Shown: positions 19,038 to 29,208, counted from the first letter of the stretch. The stretch is DNA of 58,735 nt from Desulfosporosinus hippei DSM 8344 (GCF_900100785.1 NZ_FNCP01000030.1:1-58735); one strand, 5' to 3'. Numbers and translations are program-made. The notes: a model not told the origin generated them from the sequence alone.

Positions 19038-19394
19038 TTAACTTGAAATCTGTTCACTAAAATATATTTTAATTTCTTTGACTGCCTCGTCAATTCTCTT
19101 ATTGAGATCTCTAACAAAGCTGTTTAATTCTTCGAAGACTTGAAGCTTTAGCTTAACATCTAAATTCCTTGCACTTTCAAATACTAATTTAGCCCTATAA
19201 CTACTGGCAATACCTTTGATATTGTGTACGGATTTTCTAACAATTTCAACTTCATGTAAGATTACATGACTATTAACCTTTTCTCTTTCCTGTATCAATT
19301 CCTCAACAAAAACCATATAAAGATCTTTCAGAGTATCATAATCTAGTCCTAAATCCTCTTTAAAGCCAATTATATCCACTATTCTCTGACTCAT
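19038..19394 (-). CDS. Hpt (histidine phosphotransfer) domain protein
   Basis: 118 residues, all alpha in character. VRKSVHNIKGIASSYRA (near residues 54-70) fits the Hpt signature, with His59 or so as the phospho-acceptor followed by KG. ATG at 19394 with AGGAG upstream. It lies directly downstream of the receiver part of the broken hybrid kinase, so it was probably the phosphotransfer partner in a multi-step relay. The reading frame is intact, but its partner is not. Confidence 0.7.
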   Translation of the reverse strand: MSQRIVDIIGFKEDLGLDYDTLKDLYMVFVEELIQEREKVNSHVILHEVEIVRKSVHNIKGIASSYRAKLVFESARNLDVKLKLQVFEELNSFVRDLNKRIDEAVKEIKIYFSEQISS

Positions 19395-19463
19395 TTACGT
19401 TCTCCTTTTATTAAAATCTTTTTACTAAAACCACAAAAAAGCACAATATTAATGCTAACGGCA

Positions 19464-22400
19464 CTATTTTTTTAACCACCGTTGGATCATTTTATCAAGG
19501 TCATTCATAATAATTGGTTTGCTGATGTAGTCATCCATTCCTGCTTTAAGGCATTTATCACGATCCCCTTCCATAGCATGAGCAGTCATGGCAATAATTA
19601 CAGTATCTTTGTTCAATCCTTCATTCTTAATCCTGCTCGATGCTACATACCCATCCATTATAGGCATTTGACAATCCATCAAAATAATATCGTATTTTGT
19701 TATCTTGCACATTTCCACAGCCTTATGCCCATTCCCAGCAACTCAGTCTTATATCCTAATTGTCCCAACATAACAATTGCTAGCTTTTGATTCGCTAAAG
19801 TGTCTTCCACCAGTAAGATAGTTAATTTTTTATTTCTTATTGCCTTATTTGACAGAACTTTTTCTTCTTTTCCCACATTTGAAAATTCATCACTTAACTC
19901 ATCTTGAGCACCATAGTCGGTTGTAAGTAAGTCTCTGCTTAGAATCTGTATATTCTCCTGATTAAGGTTAGTGTTAGCATTGTGCTTATCTAATTCCAAT
20001 TCAATTAAAAATGCAGAACCTTTACCTAAGACACTGTTTACACTTATCTGACCGTGCATTAGTTTTATAATCTGATGAGAAATAGCCAGACCTAGACCAG
20101 TACCTCCATATTTCCTTGTTGTTGAGGTATCTGCTTGAGAGAAAACAGTAAACAACCTTGGCAACACTTCTTTGCTTATGCCAATTCCAGTATCACTGAT
20201 TTGAAGTTGAATCTTTACACTTTTTTCCCTTTCTTCCCTAAGGATAAGCTTTAAATCAACTTCTCCTTCTTCCGTAAATTTAAGAGCATTACCTATAATA
20301 TTATTGAGAACCTGCCTTAACCTATTAGGATCCCCGTTTAACCATTTAGGAACATTTCGCTCAATGAACAGATTAATTCGGATGCCCTTATGGTTAGCTT
20401 TAGGGACAAAAAGGTTTATTGAATCATTTACAAGAGCATGCATATCAAACAGGATATTCTCAAGCTCCAGTTTATCTGCTTCAATTTTTGAATAATCTAA
20501 GATATCGTTGATAAGCAGCAGGAGCGCATTAGAAGCCGACTTTATTTGCCCTAGAAATCCCCTTTGTTCTCTCGTCAAATCTGTTCTACATAGCAGTTCA
20601 ACAAAACCAACAATTCCATTCATAGGGGTTCTTATCTCGTGCGACATATTTGCAAGAAATTGACCTTTTAGAATACTGGCGGTCTCTGCGGTTTTTTTTG
20701 ACTTTTCTAATTCCTCATTGATCAAACTTCGCTCGATTGCTCTCTCCAAAGAATTAGCAAAGGCTCTTAAAACAGAAAACTCTGCCTCTGACCACTTTCT
20801 TTCATAAGTACAATCATCAAGACCTACAAATCCCCAGAAATCTCCCCTTACGAAGACAGGAATTACTGCAATGGATAAAATATTTTGACTCGTAAGGAAT
20901 TCCCGGGTTCTGTCATTTTTAAGTTCTTTTACAATTCCAAAATAAGCTTCTCCTTTAATCAGTGGTTGGATAAAACTATATATTTCGGAAAAAGGAATCT
21001 CCTGTAAGTCAGGATTAGTTATCTGAGATTCACATGAACCTGAATTCCATTCAACCTTTTGATTAGTATACCGATTTCCAGCCACATCCGTCGAGTTTTG
21101 AAACAGATAAATTCTATCGGCCTGAGTCGCTGTTCCAAGCAATTCAAAGGAATTCTTCACTGCTACTAAATAGTCACTGCAATCCAAAAACTCTTTAATT
21201 GACATGGCAACAGCGGATAGTATCTTTTCTTTTTTATTTAATTCCTCTTCAGCACGTTTTCTCTCTGTAATATCAACCAATACTGCAAGCACAGCAAATT
21301 CGTTTTCATAGGTTATTGGAGAAGTCTTGACAATTAAATTCGATAACTCTCCCGTTTTCTTAATGAATTCTATCTCAAAATCTCCGATAGTCTCTCCCAG
21401 CAACCTTCTTTTCATATTTTCTAAAATAAGCTCATTTGACTTTTTAGAAACAAATTTTTGAACGCTCTGACCTATAACTTCGTCTTTTGTGTATCCAGAA
21501 GCTCTTAAACCCGAATCATTAACAAAGGAAATTATCCCAACTTTAAATATTACTACTATTTCAGGGGCACAGTTCACAATGGCAGAATATCTCTCTTCGC
21601 TTTCTCGAAGTTGTTCCTCAATTTTTTATCCTCTCTGTAATATCATCAAAACACTCAATTCCGCCAGTGACTTCACCCATCTTATTTCTAATAACAGCTA
21701 CATTTTTAGATATATATCTTCTATTTCCATCCTTATTAATAATAGTACATATTTTTCCAATCATTGGTTGAGAGGTTTCATTTAATTTAAGCCCGCATTG
21801 CTCTTTACAAGGATCCTCGGAAAACAAGCAACAGTTTTTTCCGACAGCTTCTTCCGTAGAGTAACCAGTTAAATACTCGGCCCATTTATTCCAGCTTAGA
21901 ATCTTCTTATTATTATCAACTGAAAAGACAGCACTTGGAACTGTATTCAGCAGCATTTCTGCATAATCTGTTTGAACCTTTAATTGCTTTTCGACGAGTT
22001 TTCGACCAGAGATATCACGAGCAATCCCTATTAGCCCTGCTACATTGCCGTTTTCATCATAAAATGGTGTTTTGACAGTTTCGACATCTGCGCTATTACC
22101 ATTTGTCAAAGCTATTCTCTGTTCATACACGCTCGATTTTTCAGATTCTAACACTTCAATATCTTTTTGCTTAATAAATTCAACCATACTGTCATCTTCA
22201 AGTAGATCGCTATCCTTCTTGCTTATGACATCTTCTTTCCTTAAGCCGATAAATTTGCTGGCAAAAGCATTATTGCACCCCAAATAAGATCTATTCTTGT
22301 CTTTGAAAAAAACTAAATCAGGCATTGCGTCAATCATAGATTCAAAAAAACGCTGCTGATTTTTCAATTTTGAGATATCTTTGCTTATTCCAAAAGCCAC

Positions 22401-22739
22401 ATTTTCACCCAGCCATTTGCCAATAAACACCCGAGTTTCTACAAAAATATATTTACCCTCCTTTGTAAAAAGAGGAATCATGTTTTTGTACAACTGGCCT
22501 TCAAGCATCATTTGTACAGATTTAAAGGCTTCTTCATGCCGTTCAGGGGGATAAAGATGCAGAATGTTTACACCTAACAATTCTTCTCTGGAATACCCTA
22601 ACTTTTCCGTTGCTGATTCATTAACCTCAATAATTGATCCAGATTCATTAACAATGAACACGTAGTCCTCGATGATATTAAATAGCGTTCGTAAGGTATC
22701 CATTGTTTCATTGATCATCCCTCGGTAATCGAACTTCAT
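19464..22739 (-). pseudogene. PAS-PAS-PAS-PAS-GAF hybrid histidine kinase/receiver, two frameshifts
   Basis: Three overlapping frames form one ~1,090-residue protein. Frame 1 (ATG 22739, with GGAGGTG upstream) holds three PAS domains and ends ITERIKN-stop at 21618. Dropping one A from the A6 tract (T6 at 21622-21627) gives ITERIKIEEQLRESEERYSA and joins frame 2. That has a fourth PAS, a GAF domain, HisKA (SHEIRTPMNGI), HATPase_c (RLRQVLNNIIGNALKF; GTGLGLAI) and the start of a receiver (ILLVEDTLANQ). A one-base loss near 19735-19745 shifts into frame 3, with the receiver Asp in [14 protein letters not shown] and the end at 19464. Soluble sensor; signal unknown. Sequencing error cannot be excluded for either homopolymer-like site. 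Confidence 0.82.
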
Positions 22740-22913
22740 CTTTATGCACCTCCATATTTGATGCAGTAATGACAACATAGAAACGGTTAAAATAGAACTT
22801 TCGATGTTCTTTGTCAAAATTCCTCTAATTCTGCAAATATATTTCATAAACCTTTATTTTTCTCGGTTTTATTGAGCAATCTCCGTTTTAATAAAAACAT
22901 CTCCAACAAGCAC

Positions 22914-22955
22914 GAAAAAGCTGTTTATCACAAACCAAGTTCATGAAAAACAGCT
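22914..22955 (-). terminator. Terminator after the 2-epimerase gene
   Basis: AGCTGTTT/AAACAGCT stem (extended by TCA/TGA) followed on the minus strand by TTTTTCG, about 35 bases past the stop of the epimerase gene. Confidence 0.75.
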
Positions 22956-22988
22956 CATTTTATTTAAAGGCATAAATTATATTGTTTT

Positions 22989-24065
22989 CTAACATCCTAG
23001 CAGGATCTTGAGCACTTTCCTGCTAACATTATGTTCCATGTATTCAACCGGAGCTTCCCAAGCGCAACCCATGCTTAATGCAATTTCTACTGATCTTGAA
23101 ATGTTTTCCGGTTCGCAGCCAGAAAGGATATTGCTTCCCGATTCCATAGTTTCAGGACGTTCTGTCACATCTCTTAGCGTTACATTAGCTATTTTAAATA
23201 AACTACACTCCTCCTGTACCGTCCCACTATCACTTAGAACACAGAAAGCATTTTGCTCTAAACAAACAAAATCAAATAGCCCCAATGGGTCTACGATCTT
23301 AATCCCGCCTCCTTCTAGAATCTTACTTTGCTTTTGCAATTGAGATCGGGTTCGAGGGTGCAGACTACAAATAAGCGGGATTTTGTAGTCTGTATATAAT
23401 TTATGCAATGAGGCTATAAATTTGCTAAGGCGCACCTCATCATCTACATTTTCAGCTCGGTGTAAGGTTACTAGAAAATAACTTTTAGAACTCACCCCTA
23501 GGATTTCAAGAATTCGGCTTTGTTTAATGTTATCAGCATAATAACTTAAAACTTCCCTGATAGGATTTCCAGTAACAAATATGCGCTTTCCGTCGATTCC
23601 TTCCTTCAGAAGATTTGCTCGACTACGTTCTGTATAGGGCATTAGAATATCACTACAATGATCAATGATTCTACGGTTAATTTCTTCCGGCACTCGGTCA
23701 TCATAACAGCGGTTACCCGCCTCCATATGGTAAACTGGAATATTCAGCCGTTTGGCTGACATAGCTGCTAGCGCACTATTAGTATCTCCTAGAATTAGTA
23801 ACCGGTCGGGTCTTTCATTGATCATTAGCTGTTCACACTTATAAAGTATTTCCCCGATTTGGCCCATCATAGTTAAAGTCCGACAATTCAATGTATAGTT
23901 GGGAGATCTCAACTCAAGATCCCTAAAAAAAATATCATTTAATCTTTGGTCATAGTTCTGCCCTGTATGCACAAAAACATGATCACATACTTTATCTAAG
24001 AGGGGAATAATCCGGCTTAAGCGAATGATTTCCGGGCGTGTACCTATGATTGTCATAATTTTCAT
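22989..24065 (-). CDS. UDP-N-acetylglucosamine 2-epimerase (WecB/FnlC family)
   Basis: About 358 residues, GT-B-like fold. Family motifs: IIGTRPEIIRLSRII at the start, HTGQNYD near residue 36, a VTLHRAENVDD motif (the conserved HR-EN) and SDSGTVQEE for UDP binding. It may make UDP-ManNAc, or act as the last step (C2 epimerisation) for UDP-L-FucNAc or UDP-L-QuiNAc, because a matching dehydratase and reductase lie at 41.7-43.6 kb. I choose ATG 24065 (9 bases after AAAGGG) over ATG 24071. It is the last gene of the minus-strand set that includes the YVTN fusion and a GT2. Confidence 0.88.
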   Translation of the reverse strand: MKIMTIIGTRPEIIRLSRIIPLLDKVCDHVFVHTGQNYDQRLNDIFFRDLELRSPNYTLNCRTLTMMGQIGEILYKCEQLMINERPDRLLILGDTNSALAAMSAKRLNIPVYHMEAGNRCYDDRVPEEINRRIIDHCSDILMPYTERSRANLLKEGIDGKRIFVTGNPIREVLSYYADNIKQSRILEILGVSSKSYFLVTLHRAENVDDEVRLSKFIASLHKLYTDYKIPLICSLHPRTRSQLQKQSKILEGGGIKIVDPLGLFDFVCLEQNAFCVLSDSGTVQEECSLFKIANVTLRDVTERPETMESGSNILSGCEPENISRSVEIALSMGCAWEAPVEYMEHNVSRKVLKILLGC

Positions 24066-24090
24066 TTGCATATTCCCTTTCTTTGATACA

Positions 24091-24145
24091 GTAGATTTAA
24101 ATCAGAAGGAGCATATACTTGCTCCTTCAATGGATTTTATCTACT
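24091..24145 (-). terminator. Hairpin after the YVTN fusion gene
   Basis: GAAGGAGCA/TGCTCCTTC 9-bp stem with 6-base loop, inside a longer GTAGAT.../ATCTAC pairing, just past the stop of the gene at 24153. The U-tract is poor on the minus strand, so it may be a processing or partial termination site. Confidence 0.5.
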
Positions 24146-24152
24146 CATAGCT

Positions 24153-25019
24153 TTAGTGCCCTAGATCTACCATTGTTTTGATAGTATTAGTGCTTCCGTC
24201 TAAAACCGTAACATTGTTACTGCCATGATTAGTAATATAAATCAAATTAGCTGTTTGATTAACACTTACTCCTTCCGGGAAGGCTTCTACCCTCACAGTT
24301 GTTATAACAGTATGAGTTAATCCATCAATAACTGAGACACTATGACTTCCCCAATTTGTTACATATAATCTGTTGGTCTGGGGATTAACCCCCACCCCCA
24401 TGGGATTAGAACCTACAGTAATCTCGGTTATTACCTGATTAGTACTTCCATCAATGGCTGAGACACTGTCACTGGCAAAGTTTGCAACATAAATTCGATT
24501 TGTTACGGAATTTATCCCTAATCCAAAGGGGCCTGAACCAACTATTATACTTCCTATTAGAGTATGAGTGTTTCCATCAATCACAGATATTCTTCTACTA
24601 CTGGGATCCAAAAGATAGACTCTGTTAAGAGCGGAGGGAATAGCCGTTTTAGGTACTTCTACCCTCATTCCACTATCAAGGGAAAAAAGTTGTACCGGAA
24701 GGATATTATATTTCATGGTCGACCTTCCGGCATCATTCTTACCTAAAACCGTGATTTCAACATCATCCAAACCAGAAATGAAGTGGAATTCAAAAGCCTC
24801 AAACAGTGCATAATAGTTTTGAATAATGACCTCTCCGGGAGCCAACGTCAACAAATCCAAAACGTACTCTTTTTTTACTTCTCCAGTCCAATAATATCCA
24901 TTTACTCTAATAGTATTGGCTATCGGCTCTTTATTTGTTACTGTAACCGAAATCGTTGAACAGGGTTTTATATTGGAAACTCTAGTATTTTCTATCAATC
25001 CGGTTGTTAGCGAAGCCAT
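24153..25019 (-). CDS. Shared N-domain fused to YVTN beta-propeller repeats
   Basis: 288 residues, no signal peptide. Residues 1-~115 are the domain shared with the proteins at 34.0, 35.2, 36.5 and 36.9 kb ([19 protein letters not shown]-x-x-TGEVKKEYVLDL, FEFHFISGLDDVEI). Residues ~128-288 are about four 42-residue YVTN repeats (ISVIDGNTHTLIGSIIVGSGPFGLGIN; YVANFASDSVSAIDG). Four repeats are too few for a normal 6- to 8-bladed propeller, so the protein may oligomerise or be shortened. Likely a structural surface protein. Strong GGAGG site before the ATG; 19 bases after the GT2 gene, probably one operon. Confidence 0.75.
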   Translation of the reverse strand: MASLTTGLIENTRVSNIKPCSTISVTVTNKEPIANTIRVNGYYWTGEVKKEYVLDLLTLAPGEVIIQNYYALFEAFEFHFISGLDDVEITVLGKNDAGRSTMKYNILPVQLFSLDSGMRVEVPKTAIPSALNRVYLLDPSSRRISVIDGNTHTLIGSIIVGSGPFGLGINSVTNRIYVANFASDSVSAIDGSTNQVITEITVGSNPMGVGVNPQTNRLYVTNWGSHSVSVIDGLTHTVITTVRVEAFPEGVSVNQTANLIYITNHGSNNVTVLDGSTNTIKTMVDLGH

Positions 25020-25038
25020 TTTATGCCTCCTTACAGAA

Positions 25039-25743
25039 TTAATTTAGCCATTCAGGAAACAACTTTTTTGCCCTCTCTTGAACAATTACAGAACATTCTT
25101 CAATAGGATTTTTACTCATATTTTCACCATGCCAGCGATATGCCAGCAAATGATCCGGAAGAAATCCACATGAGTAATGCCTAAGGAATCGATACCATAA
25201 GTCGTAATCATGGGCTTGAGGCAGACCTACATCGAAATATCCTACAGTCTTTAATGCATGAGTGCTCATCATTACAGCGGATCCGTTTATAAAGCAACCC
25301 TCCATAAGCTTAGTCACCATTTCCTGTTTGTCGGGATAAAATGGTGAGTTAACCTCATATTGTTTTTTGCCTCCTGCGTCAATTACTATAAAGCTTGTGT
25401 AACTAAAACCCAAGCTAGGATCACTTTCCATCAATCCAACTTGTTTTGAGACTTTGTCTTCAATAAAGGCATCGTCAGCACTTAGCCAACATATATACTT
25501 ACCCGTTGCCCTCGATAAGCCGAGATTTAGAGCACTGGGTGTACCTCCATTCTCCTTGTAAATATAGTTAATCTTAGAGTAATAGGGCTTTATTACTTCT
25601 GCTGTTCCATCAGTTGAACCATCATCAATGACTATTACTTCAAGATTCGCATAACTTTGATTAATGACACTTTCCAAAGCATAAGGCAGGTACCGAGAGT
25701 GATTATACGTAGGGATAACCACACTAACTTTAGGGGTTAGCAT
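25039..25743 (-). CDS. Family 2 glycosyltransferase
   Basis: 234 residues, GT-A fold. Starts VSVVIPTYNHSRYLPYALES; nucleotide-sugar motifs VIDDGSTDGT (residues ~37-46) and the metal motif SADDAF (~87-92); acceptor region with GLPQAHDYDLWYRFL. It transfers a sugar from a nucleotide donor to a surface glycan or protein; donor and acceptor are not readable from sequence. ATG 25743 has AAGGAGG upstream. Same operon as the YVTN fusion protein. Confidence 0.9.
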   Translation of the reverse strand: MLTPKVSVVIPTYNHSRYLPYALESVINQSYANLEVIVIDDGSTDGTAEVIKPYYSKINYIYKENGGTPSALNLGLSRATGKYICWLSADDAFIEDKVSKQVGLMESDPSLGFSYTSFIVIDAGGKKQYEVNSPFYPDKQEMVTKLMEGCFINGSAVMMSTHALKTVGYFDVGLPQAHDYDLWYRFLRHYSCGFLPDHLLAYRWHGENMSKNPIEECSVIVQERAKKLFPEWLN

Positions 25744-25764
25744 AACTTTTCCTCCTTAATCTAG

Positions 25765-25810
25765 TAGTTTACTTCAATGAAGATAAGATCGACTTCATTG
25801 AAGTAAACTA
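25765..25810. terminator. 18-bp perfect inverted repeat between genes
   Basis: TAGTTTACTTCAATGAAG and its exact reverse complement are separated by a 10-base loop. It lies just after the stop of the SDR gene at 25830 and before the GT2 start on the minus strand. There is no clear U-tract, so termination is possible but an RNA-processing or attenuation role is also open. Confidence 0.6.
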
Positions 25811-25829
25811 AACCCATTCTATAAAAGAT

Positions 25830-26756
25830 CTACAGCTTCTTCTCCGTCAGGTAAATCTTTTTCATCCACTCTACCGTCTTAGGCAATCCTTCTTCCAGCA
25901 ACACTTTTGGGTTGTGTGCCAGATCCGCTTTTGCCTTACTAATATCTGGTCGTTTACTTACCGTATTGTGCTTGTCTTCAGGGAGATACTTAACTAATTT
26001 TTGATTACCGTCCGTATATTTAAGCACCAAGTCGCTTAAATCTCTGACACTACGATATTCCGTTCCCCCAATGTTATAAACTTCGCCCGGTTTAAAATTA
26101 TGGGCGACGTTAGCTATAGTTGGTATTAAATCATCAACATACATAAACACACGGTAGTACCCTTCAAAAACTTCATATGAGATTCCCTGTAATGCCCGAT
26201 AAATGAAGAGGCAAACAACGCTTCTATAGGAATGATAGTATTCTCCGGGACCATAAGCATTAAATAACCGCAGTCTGACGATAGGAGACTCGTATTTTTT
26301 TTCAAAGTTGATCACTTGCACTTCGTTTGCCCACTTAGTCAGCGCATAATCATTATGCTGAATAATCGTCTTTTTCAGAGGCAAATCTTCAGTTAACAAG
26401 GGCTCAATAGCTTCCCCATAGATTTCAGAAGAGCTTGTAAAAACTAGCTTGAAACCTTTCTTTAATTGCCATTCCAAAATATTCCTTGTGCCGATAACAT
26501 TTGTTTTCCAGAGAGTGTCATAATAGTGCTCTCCATTAATGCGCCCAAATTCAGCCGCTAAATGGAAAACATAATCATAGTCCTGCTCAAAAACCCTCTC
26601 TAACTGACGATACTCAGAGATATCCGCTCTAACATACTTATCTCCAAGATAATGCTGCAAATCGACTTCCCAAACATCGTGTCCTCTATATTTGAGTACC
26701 TCTACTAATCGTGTTCCTAATGTGCCCCTACTGCCTGTCACCAAAATCTTTGCCAT
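25830..26756 (-). CDS. NAD-dependent nucleotide-sugar epimerase/dehydratase (extended SDR)
   Basis: About 308 residues. Rossmann start KILVTGSRGTLGTRLVEVLK (a GxxGxxG variant), Ser of SSSEIYGE, and a catalytic Tyr/Lys pair in DYALTKWANE (Y-x-x-x-K). Consistent with a GDP- or UDP-sugar epimerase or dehydratase feeding the glycosyltransferases around it; the exact substrate is unknown. Two tandem ATGs (26759, 26756); the second has the better distance from GGAG. Lies 103 bases downstream of the UDP-sugar dehydrogenase gene on the same strand. Confidence 0.85.
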   Translation of the reverse strand: MAKILVTGSRGTLGTRLVEVLKYRGHDVWEVDLQHYLGDKYVRADISEYRQLERVFEQDYDYVFHLAAEFGRINGEHYYDTLWKTNVIGTRNILEWQLKKGFKLVFTSSSEIYGEAIEPLLTEDLPLKKTIIQHNDYALTKWANEVQVINFEKKYESPIVRLRLFNAYGPGEYYHSYRSVVCLFIYRALQGISYEVFEGYYRVFMYVDDLIPTIANVAHNFKPGEVYNIGGTEYRSVRDLSDLVLKYTDGNQKLVKYLPEDKHNTVSKRPDISKAKADLAHNPKVLLEEGLPKTVEWMKKIYLTEKKL

Positions 26757-26862
26757 CATATTGCTCCTTTTTCCACTTATTTATATTACAAGAATCGAAA
26801 TGCGAAGAATGTCACATTTTTTCCTCATAGTTCAAGTCCTTACTTCTATAAAGTAAGGTGAG

Positions 26863-27921
26863 TCACGTAGGTTCTAAGGCCTTATGACGATCTAATATTA
26901 CTCTGGCTTTATTCTCTTGGATGTTTTGAGAATTGTCTTCTTGCTGATTGATTGGATTAAAACCGGCTTCACGTAGCTCATTAGGAGAAAATAAGGGATC
27001 TTCAACTTTTACAGTTTTTCCGGCTGCCTCTAAAGCGCTAACTAAATCAACTCCTCTACTGTGCTTGAGATCTTTAACTCCTGTTTTATAGCTTATGCCT
27101 TTAAGCCAGACTTCTCTGCCTTGGTCAACCTGAGTTTGAATTCGATCTCTATAGTTTTGATCCGCAATTTGAGCACCCTCTAACAAAGCCGAGGAACAAA
27201 CCGTTCTTAAAAAATTCATATCTTTGGGAAGACACTCTCCTCCAATTCCCCAATCAGTAGCCAGAAGCTCAACATTATTTTTACTATTAACAGCTCTTCT
27301 CAATTCCTCATAACTCAGGCCATTTGTAACACAAAACCCATAAATTTCCTGGGCAAAGGCAACATCCACGTATCGTTTAACATTTTCAACAACTTTTGAT
27401 AACTCAGCCACTTTAACATCCGAAACCTCTACCAGAAGGGGTACCAAAGGTTTATAAAACTCACGCCCCCTTTCCAGACATTCTTCTGTAAAGGCCCCCA
27501 TTACTCTTGGTGTATCACAAACGGTTTTATCGACACCAAACATTACTCTGTGCGGAACATGAATTAAGAAAAGATCTGATCCTAATTCAAACCCCTTTTT
27601 TTCTAAAAACTCCCGAATTCGCACCATAGTTCCCGGAGGCAATGTGGATTCAATAGAGATTAAAGAGCCTGGGCGGATTATCATATGCTCCAGAGCTGAA
27701 AATAAATTTTGGCCCTGATTACCCGTAGAAGGTGCCATTAACCATACATCTATGCCTGTTAACGCCCTATAATCCGTGGTTACTCTATATCCCTGGCGTC
27801 GCAGCTCTTTTACTCGGCTTTCATTCACATCTACTCCAATGACCTCTCCAGCAAATTTCTGGTCCAGATAAGCGAACAAATTAAACCCAATATTCCCTAA
27901 CCCCACGACACAGATTTTCAT
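26863..27921 (-). CDS. UDP-glucose/GDP-mannose dehydrogenase family protein, short form
   Basis: About 352 residues. N-terminal Rossmann (MKICVVGLGNIGFNLFAYL), a central helix domain, and the catalytic Cys in GIGGECLPKDMNF. A short C-terminal UDP-binding domain follows (GISYKTGVKDLKHSRGVDL). The family oxidises UDP-sugars to uronic acids in two steps using NAD. It is 60-90 residues shorter than typical members, mainly after the C-terminal domain start, so activity is not certain. I start at ATG 27921 (8 bases after AGGATGG), not ATG 27933, which lies inside the ribosome site. It may supply a uronic acid for the surface glycan. Confidence 0.78.
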   Translation of the reverse strand: MKICVVGLGNIGFNLFAYLDQKFAGEVIGVDVNESRVKELRRQGYRVTTDYRALTGIDVWLMAPSTGNQGQNLFSALEHMIIRPGSLISIESTLPPGTMVRIREFLEKKGFELGSDLFLIHVPHRVMFGVDKTVCDTPRVMGAFTEECLERGREFYKPLVPLLVEVSDVKVAELSKVVENVKRYVDVAFAQEIYGFCVTNGLSYEELRRAVNSKNNVELLATDWGIGGECLPKDMNFLRTVCSSALLEGAQIADQNYRDRIQTQVDQGREVWLKGISYKTGVKDLKHSRGVDLVSALEAAGKTVKVEDPLFSPNELREAGFNPINQQEDNSQNIQENKARVILDRHKALEPT

Positions 27922-28049
27922 TATAGGAACCATCCTCCCCCAATATCATCACTATAGGTTATGGCAGTCCACTCCTTGTTGACACAAACATAAGCTTATA
28001 TCTGCTAGAAATAATTCAATCAATAATCGATTTTTACGCATATCTTGCA

Positions 28050-28077
28050 ACCTTGCAGCTCGAAATGACATAGACTG
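28050..28077 (+). promoter_or_regulatory. SigK-like promoter upstream of a glycosyltransferase gene
   Basis: AC (28050-28051), 17 bases, then CATAGACTG (28069-28077). The late mother-cell SigK consensus is AC-N16/17-CATAnnnTA. One of several such matches in this locus. Confidence 0.45.
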
Positions 28078-28107
28078 AAAAGACAATAACTTTTTGGAGG
28101 ACAAAAT

Positions 28108-29103
28108 ATGAAAATAGTTTTTCCCGTTATAAGTTTGGAAACAGGGGGGACACGCTTTATTTATCAGTTAGCCAATGAAATGGTGGATAAAGGGCACAAC
28201 GTTGAGATTGTACTTCCAGAAAACGCTGCAGTTGCTTGGCCGTTGAGAGCACAGGTTACAAGAGTTAAAGAGCTTACTCCCTATACAATTCCTCCAGCTG
28301 ATTTTCTGCTTCCAAATTTTTATCCCACAGTTTTTCCTGCCTGGGAATCAAAAAAAGGCCGAGTCGTACGACTTAGCCTAGGTTATGAACCCTTATGGGT
28401 TGCCGAAAAGGAAAAAGCGTTAGCTTCTTACCATATCAATGCTCCGATAATTTCCATATCAGAATGGCATCGCCAAATAATCCTCCAAGAAACTGGGAAA
28501 GACAGTACAGTTATTCCTGGAGGGGTTGACACCTCTGTTTTTTTACCCTGTCAAAAAAAGTCTCTTTCTACGGGAAGATTAACAATTGCTTATATTCTTC
28601 GTTCTAGGGAACACGGCTATACTTGGAAAGGCTCAGAAGATTTTTGGGAAGCATGCAGGGGTTTATCACAATTGGTTCCAGCATTTGATATACAGGTTGT
28701 AGCCCCGGAAGGAGCAAACTACCAAGCACCTCTTCCCTATGAGATCGTGAAAGCTCAAGCAGACAGCGATATGGCCCGTTTCTACGCTCAAGCAGACATT
28801 TTTGTCTCAACGTCTTACTTTGAAGCCTTTTCTATGCCTCCCTTAGAGGCGATGGCTTGTGGAACTGCGGTAGTGACTACTGACAACGGCGGGAATCGTG
28901 ACTATACAAAAAATGGGGAGAACTGTTTTCTCGTCCCCCCTAGTGATACTCATCAACTAACCCTTGTACTTGCTCATCTTTTAACTCAGGAAGCAGTACG
29001 AAATCGCGTTGCTCTTAATGGGTTACAGTTTGCACAATCTTGGACTTGGCGGCATGCCGCTAATAAGTTAGAATCCTTACTTTATCAGTTAGCCCAATCC
29101 TAA
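28108..29103 (+). CDS. Family 4-type glycosyltransferase
   Basis: 331 residues, GT-B fold. N-terminal KIVFPVISLETGG-RFIYQLANEMVDKGH; C-terminal donor site STSYFEAFSMPPLEAMACGTAVVTTDNGGNRDY, the E-x7-E pattern of family 4. Closest relative in the window is the gene at 29918 (same length, most blocks identical), so the two arose by duplication; a methyltransferase on the other strand lies between them. Excellent GGAGG site before ATG. Probably transfers a sugar in assembly of the spore or cell surface glycan. Confidence 0.9.
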   Translation: MKIVFPVISLETGGTRFIYQLANEMVDKGHNVEIVLPENAAVAWPLRAQVTRVKELTPYTIPPADFLLPNFYPTVFPAWESKKGRVVRLSLGYEPLWVAEKEKALASYHINAPIISISEWHRQIILQETGKDSTVIPGGVDTSVFLPCQKKSLSTGRLTIAYILRSREHGYTWKGSEDFWEACRGLSQLVPAFDIQVVAPEGANYQAPLPYEIVKAQADSDMARFYAQADIFVSTSYFEAFSMPPLEAMACGTAVVTTDNGGNRDYTKNGENCFLVPPSDTHQLTLVLAHLLTQEAVRNRVALNGLQFAQSWTWRHAANKLESLLYQLAQS

Positions 29104-29208
29104 AGCTTTCAACCCATGTTTTACTCAAGCTGTTATTAGCCTCTGTAGCGATATATTCCAAATTTTATTCCTCGACATGAAGCTCTAGTTTTGACCCAGC
29201 CATCTATT

